From Pseudomonas fluorescens (lineage in GTDB: Bacteria; Pseudomonadota; Gammaproteobacteria; Pseudomonadales; Pseudomonadaceae), in contig NZ_JSAK01000008.1 of the NCBI RefSeq assembly GCF_000802965.1, positions 287,220 to 351,219 of the forward strand: DNA of 64,000 nt, in the 5' to 3' direction. A program made the translations under genes and the position numbers. Under the pieces are notes generated by a model. It had not been told where the DNA came from, ran no database searches, and worked only from the letters and a program-made list of their open reading frames with translations. Shown here piece by piece: positions 61,316 to 64,000 of the stretch. The stretch's first letter is position 1; every line of letters begins with the position of its first letter.

Positions 61316-62680
61316 TTAGCCCTGCAACGCACTCAGGGTCAGGTCCAGGCACTTGCGCGCCTTGGCAACCAACTCATCGATTTCCGCCGGCGTGATCACC
61401 AGCGGTGGAGCGATGATCATGGTGTCGCCCACGGCGCGCATGATCAGCCCGTTATCGAAGCAGAACTGCCGGCAGATCATGCCGACTCCCTTGCCTTCGT
61501 AGCGCTTGCGAGTGGCTTTGTCCTGAACCAGTTCGATGGCCCCCAACAGACCTACTCCACGAACTTCGCCCACCAATGGATGATCGTTCAGTTCCCGCAG
61601 ACGCTTTTGCAAATACGGTGCCGTTTCGTTGTGCACGCGTTCGATAATTTTTTCGTCGCGCATGATGCGGATGTTTTCCAGCGCCACCGCCGCAGCCACC
61701 GGGTGACCGGAGTAGGTGAAGCCGTGGTTGAAATCACCACCTTCGTTGAGCACGTCCACCACTTCGTCCCGCACGATCAGGCCACCCATCGGGATGTAGC
61801 CGGAAGTCAGGCCTTTGGCGATGGTCATCATGTCGGGCTTGAGGCCGTAGAAATCGCTGCCGAACCACTCACCAGTGCGGCCGAAACCACAGATCACTTC
61901 GTCCGCCACGAACAGGATGTCGTACTTGGCGAGGATTTCCTTGATGCGCGGCCAGTAGGTCTCTGGCGGAATGATCACGCCGCCCGCGCCCTGGATCGGC
62001 TCGGCAATAAAGGCACCGACGTTGTCGACGCCGACTTCCAGGATCTTTTCTTCCAGTTGATTGGCCGCCCAGACACCGAACTCTTCCGGGGTCATTTCGC
62101 CGCCTTCGGCGAACCAATAAGGCTGCGCAATGTGAACGATGCCCGGGATCGGCAAGTCGCCCTGTTCGTGCATGTACGTCATGCCGCCCAGGCTCGCGCC
62201 GGCCACGGTGGAACCGTGATAGCCGTTCTTGCGGCTGATGATGACTTTCTTCTTCGGCTGGCCCTTGATCGCCCAGTAGTGACGAACCATACGCAGCATG
62301 GTGTCGTTGCCTTCGGAGCCGGAACCGGTGAAGAACACGTGGTTCATGCCTTCCGGGGCGATGTCGGCGATGGCCTTGGCCAGTTCCAGTACCGGTGGGT
62401 GAGCGGTCTGGAAGAACAGGTTGTAATACGGAAGTTCGCGCATTTGCTTGCTGGCGGCATCGGCCAGTTCATCGCGACCGTAACCGATGGCCACGCACCA
62501 CAAGCCGGCCATGCCGTCGAGGATCTTGTTGCCTTCGCTGTCCCACAGGTAGACGCCCTTGGCGTTGGTGATGATCCGCGGGCCTTTCTCTTTCAGCTGC
62601 TTGAAGTCGCTGAACGGCGCCAGGTGGTGATCATTGCTCAGGGTTTGCCATTCACGGGTTTGCGGGTTGTTGCTGGTCAT
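61316..62680 (-). CDS. spuC: Putrescine (polyamine):pyruvate aminotransferase
   Basis: This 454-residue class III PLP aminotransferase binds PLP through Lys289 in TIAKGLTSG, with Asp260 in LFVADEVICGFGRTG. It transfers the amino group of putrescine (and other diamines) to pyruvate, giving 4-aminobutanal and alanine. Family, length and place between spuB and spuD match P. aeruginosa SpuC. It is cytoplasmic. Confidence 0.93.
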   Translation of the reverse strand: MTSNNPQTREWQTLSNDHHLAPFSDFKQLKEKGPRIITNAKGVYLWDSEGNKILDGMAGLWCVAIGYGRDELADAASKQMRELPYYNLFFQTAHPPVLELAKAIADIAPEGMNHVFFTGSGSEGNDTMLRMVRHYWAIKGQPKKKVIISRKNGYHGSTVAGASLGGMTYMHEQGDLPIPGIVHIAQPYWFAEGGEMTPEEFGVWAANQLEEKILEVGVDNVGAFIAEPIQGAGGVIIPPETYWPRIKEILAKYDILFVADEVICGFGRTGEWFGSDFYGLKPDMMTIAKGLTSGYIPMGGLIVRDEVVDVLNEGGDFNHGFTYSGHPVAAAVALENIRIMRDEKIIERVHNETAPYLQKRLRELNDHPLVGEVRGVGLLGAIELVQDKATRKRYEGKGVGMICRQFCFDNGLIMRAVGDTMIIAPPLVITPAEIDELVAKARKCLDLTLSALQG

Positions 62681-62740
62681 ACGAATCTCCTAAAAAAATC
62701 CAGGTGAAGGCGCCGCCGGATGACAACGGCGCCCGGCGCA

Positions 62741-64000
62741 TCAGACGGCAAAAAGCAGGAATTCCCGTTCCCACGAACTGATGACGCGCTTGAAGTTTTC
62801 ATGCTCGGCCCGCTTGACCGCGACGTAGCCAGTGATGAAATTTTTGCCCAGGTACTTCTCGATGGTTGAGCTGTTTTCCATGCGCTCCAACGCATCTTCG
62901 ATGGTCAGTGGCAGGCGCAGGTTGCGGCGTTCATAGCCACGACCCACCACCGGTGCGCTCGGGTTGAGGCCCTCGACCATGCCGATGTAGCCGCAGAGCA
63001 GGCTCGCGGCAATTGCCAGGTACGGGTTGGCATCGGCGCCCGGCAGGCGGTTTTCCACCCGGCGGTTTTGCGGCCCGGCATCCGGAACCCGCAGGCCCAC
63101 GGTGCGGTTTTCTTCGCCCCACTCCACGTTCACCGGTGCCGAGGTGTCCGGCAGGAAGCGGCGGAACGAGTTGACGTTGGGCGCGAACAGCGGCAACAGC
63201 TCGGGAATGAGTTTCTGCAAGCCACCGATGTGGTGCAGGAACAACTGGCTCATGGTCCCGTCTTCATTGGAGAAGATGTTCTTGCCGGTTTCGAGGTCGA
63301 TGATGCTCTGGTGCAAGTGCATGGCACTGCCCGGCTCGCCGGTCATGGGCTTGGCCATGAACGTGGCGGCCACGTTGTGCTTGAGCGCCGCCTCGCGCAT
63401 GGTGCGTTTGAACACCAGGATCTGGTCCGCCAAGGACAAGGCATCGCCGTGACGGAAGTTGATTTCCATCTGCGCCGTGCCGTCCTCGTGGATCAGCGTG
63501 TCGAGGTCCAGCTCCTGCAATTCGCACCAGTCGTAGACGTCTTCGAACAGTGGATCGAATTCGTTGGCCGCTTCGATGGAGAACGATTGGCGACCGATTT
63601 CCGGGCGTCCGGAACGGCCGATTGGCGGTTGCAGCGGATAGTCCGGGTCGTCGCTGCGCTTGGTCAGGTAGAACTCCATTTCCGGCGCCACGATCGGCTG
63701 CCAGCCCTTGTCGGAATAGAGCTTCAGGACCTTCTTGAGCACGTTGCGCGGCGACAGCTCGATCGGGTTGCCCTGCTTGTCGTAGGTGTCGTGGATGACG
63801 ATGGCGGTCGGCTCGATGGCCCATGGCACCAGGTACACCGCGCTCTGGTCGGGACGGCAGATCATGTCGATGTCGGCCGGATCGAGCAGCTCGTAATAGA
63901 TGTCGTCTTCGACGTAATCGCCGGTCACGGTCTGCAACAACACACTTTCTGGCAGGCGCATGCCCTTTTCGGCGATGAATTTGTTGGTCGGCGAAATCTT
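62741..64000 (-). CDS. spuB: Glutamylpolyamine synthetase, N-terminus beyond the window
   Basis: This is 419 residues of a glutamine-synthetase-fold ligase that glutamylates polyamines (PuuA/SpuB type). The frame stays open to the right edge (KISPTNKFIAEKGM...), so the start is outside. Visible glutamine synthetase motifs: APEMEFYLTK (Glu ligands), AMHLHQSI (His ligand and ATP region), NPYLAIAASLLCGYIGMVEG. It leads, within this window, spuB-C-D-E-F-G-H. The next gene is spuC, 60 bases away. SpuI is the other close paralogue in P. aeruginosa; gene order favours SpuB. Confidence 0.88.
   Translation of the reverse strand, partial: KISPTNKFIAEKGMRLPESVLLQTVTGDYVEDDIYYELLDPADIDMICRPDQSAVYLVPWAIEPTAIVIHDTYDKQGNPIELSPRNVLKKVLKLYSDKGWQPIVAPEMEFYLTKRSDDPDYPLQPPIGRSGRPEIGRQSFSIEAANEFDPLFEDVYDWCELQELDLDTLIHEDGTAQMEINFRHGDALSLADQILVFKRTMREAALKHNVAATFMAKPMTGEPGSAMHLHQSIIDLETGKNIFSNEDGTMSQLFLHHIGGLQKLIPELLPLFAPNVNSFRRFLPDTSAPVNVEWGEENRTVGLRVPDAGPQNRRVENRLPGADANPYLAIAASLLCGYIGMVEGLNPSAPVVGRGYERRNLRLPLTIEDALERMENSSTIEKYLGKNFITGYVAVKRAEHENFKRVISSWEREFLLFAV

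Overview
This 64 kb window is a stretch of chromosome from a fluorescent Pseudomonas, most likely the P. fluorescens group. The evidence is a dense, high-GC gene layout, Pseudomonas-type REP doublets in most intergenic gaps, and a gene order that matches, from memory, the PAO1 segment from about PA0298 (spuB) to PA0367 (TetR) with a few insertions. No prophage, integrase, insertion sequence, CRISPR array, rRNA or tRNA was seen.

Layout. 1-6 kb: a frameshifted AraC regulator, a mercaptopyruvate sulfurtransferase, then a TetR regulator divergent from a coniferyl aldehyde dehydrogenase / Tat lipoprotein / GMC oxidoreductase cassette. 6-14 kb: coaD, a ferredoxin, mutM, an HDOD protein, rlmI, an MFS exporter and ilvD. 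14-21 kb: phosphorylcholine phosphatase, cystine transporter, folA, a DUF2868 membrane protein overlapping a DUF3482 GTPase, and a dockerin-like Ca-binding protein. 21-27 kb: an accessory phosphonate block (PhnZ-like diiron oxygenase, 2-aminoethylphosphonate-type ABC transporter, LysR regulator). 27-30 kb: cadA/cadR metal efflux. 30-40 kb: thyA, lgt, a TSUP permease, an NRDE protein, ptsP, rppH, a HAD phosphatase, ilvA and rpiA. 40-46 kb: two SdiA-regulated-type paralogues, a FAH-family hydrolase, D-2-hydroxyglutarate dehydrogenase divergent from serA. 46-55 kb: small secreted or enzymatic proteins, an EF-Tu-type prolyl hydroxylase homologue, an alpha/beta hydrolase, the acylase hacB, and a GlxA-type regulator divergent from an HD protein. 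55.7-64 kb: the polyamine operon spuB-C-D-E-F-G-H on the minus strand, with spuB cut by the right edge.

How genes work together. SpuDEFGH import putrescine and spermidine, and SpuB/SpuC begin their catabolism. SerA and D-2-hydroxyglutarate dehydrogenase can form a coupled cycle that pulls serine synthesis forward. The aldehyde dehydrogenase, Tat lipoprotein and GMC enzyme look like an envelope alcohol/aldehyde oxidation chain. CadA exports Zn/Cd/Pb under CadR.

No clearly new multi-gene system stands out. The best leads are: (1) REP doublets at 13 of 14 convergent junctions, with a separate REP family at all three divergent gaps that carry one; (2) a 32-bp dyad between serA and the D-2-hydroxyglutarate dehydrogenase gene, and two perfect tandem dyads at 46.5 kb; (3) the DUF2868/DUF3482 membrane-GTPase pair; (4) a PhnZ-type oxygenase without its usual hydroxylase partner; (5) a GMC enzyme with a three-Cys loop and a lipobox-bearing Tat partner.
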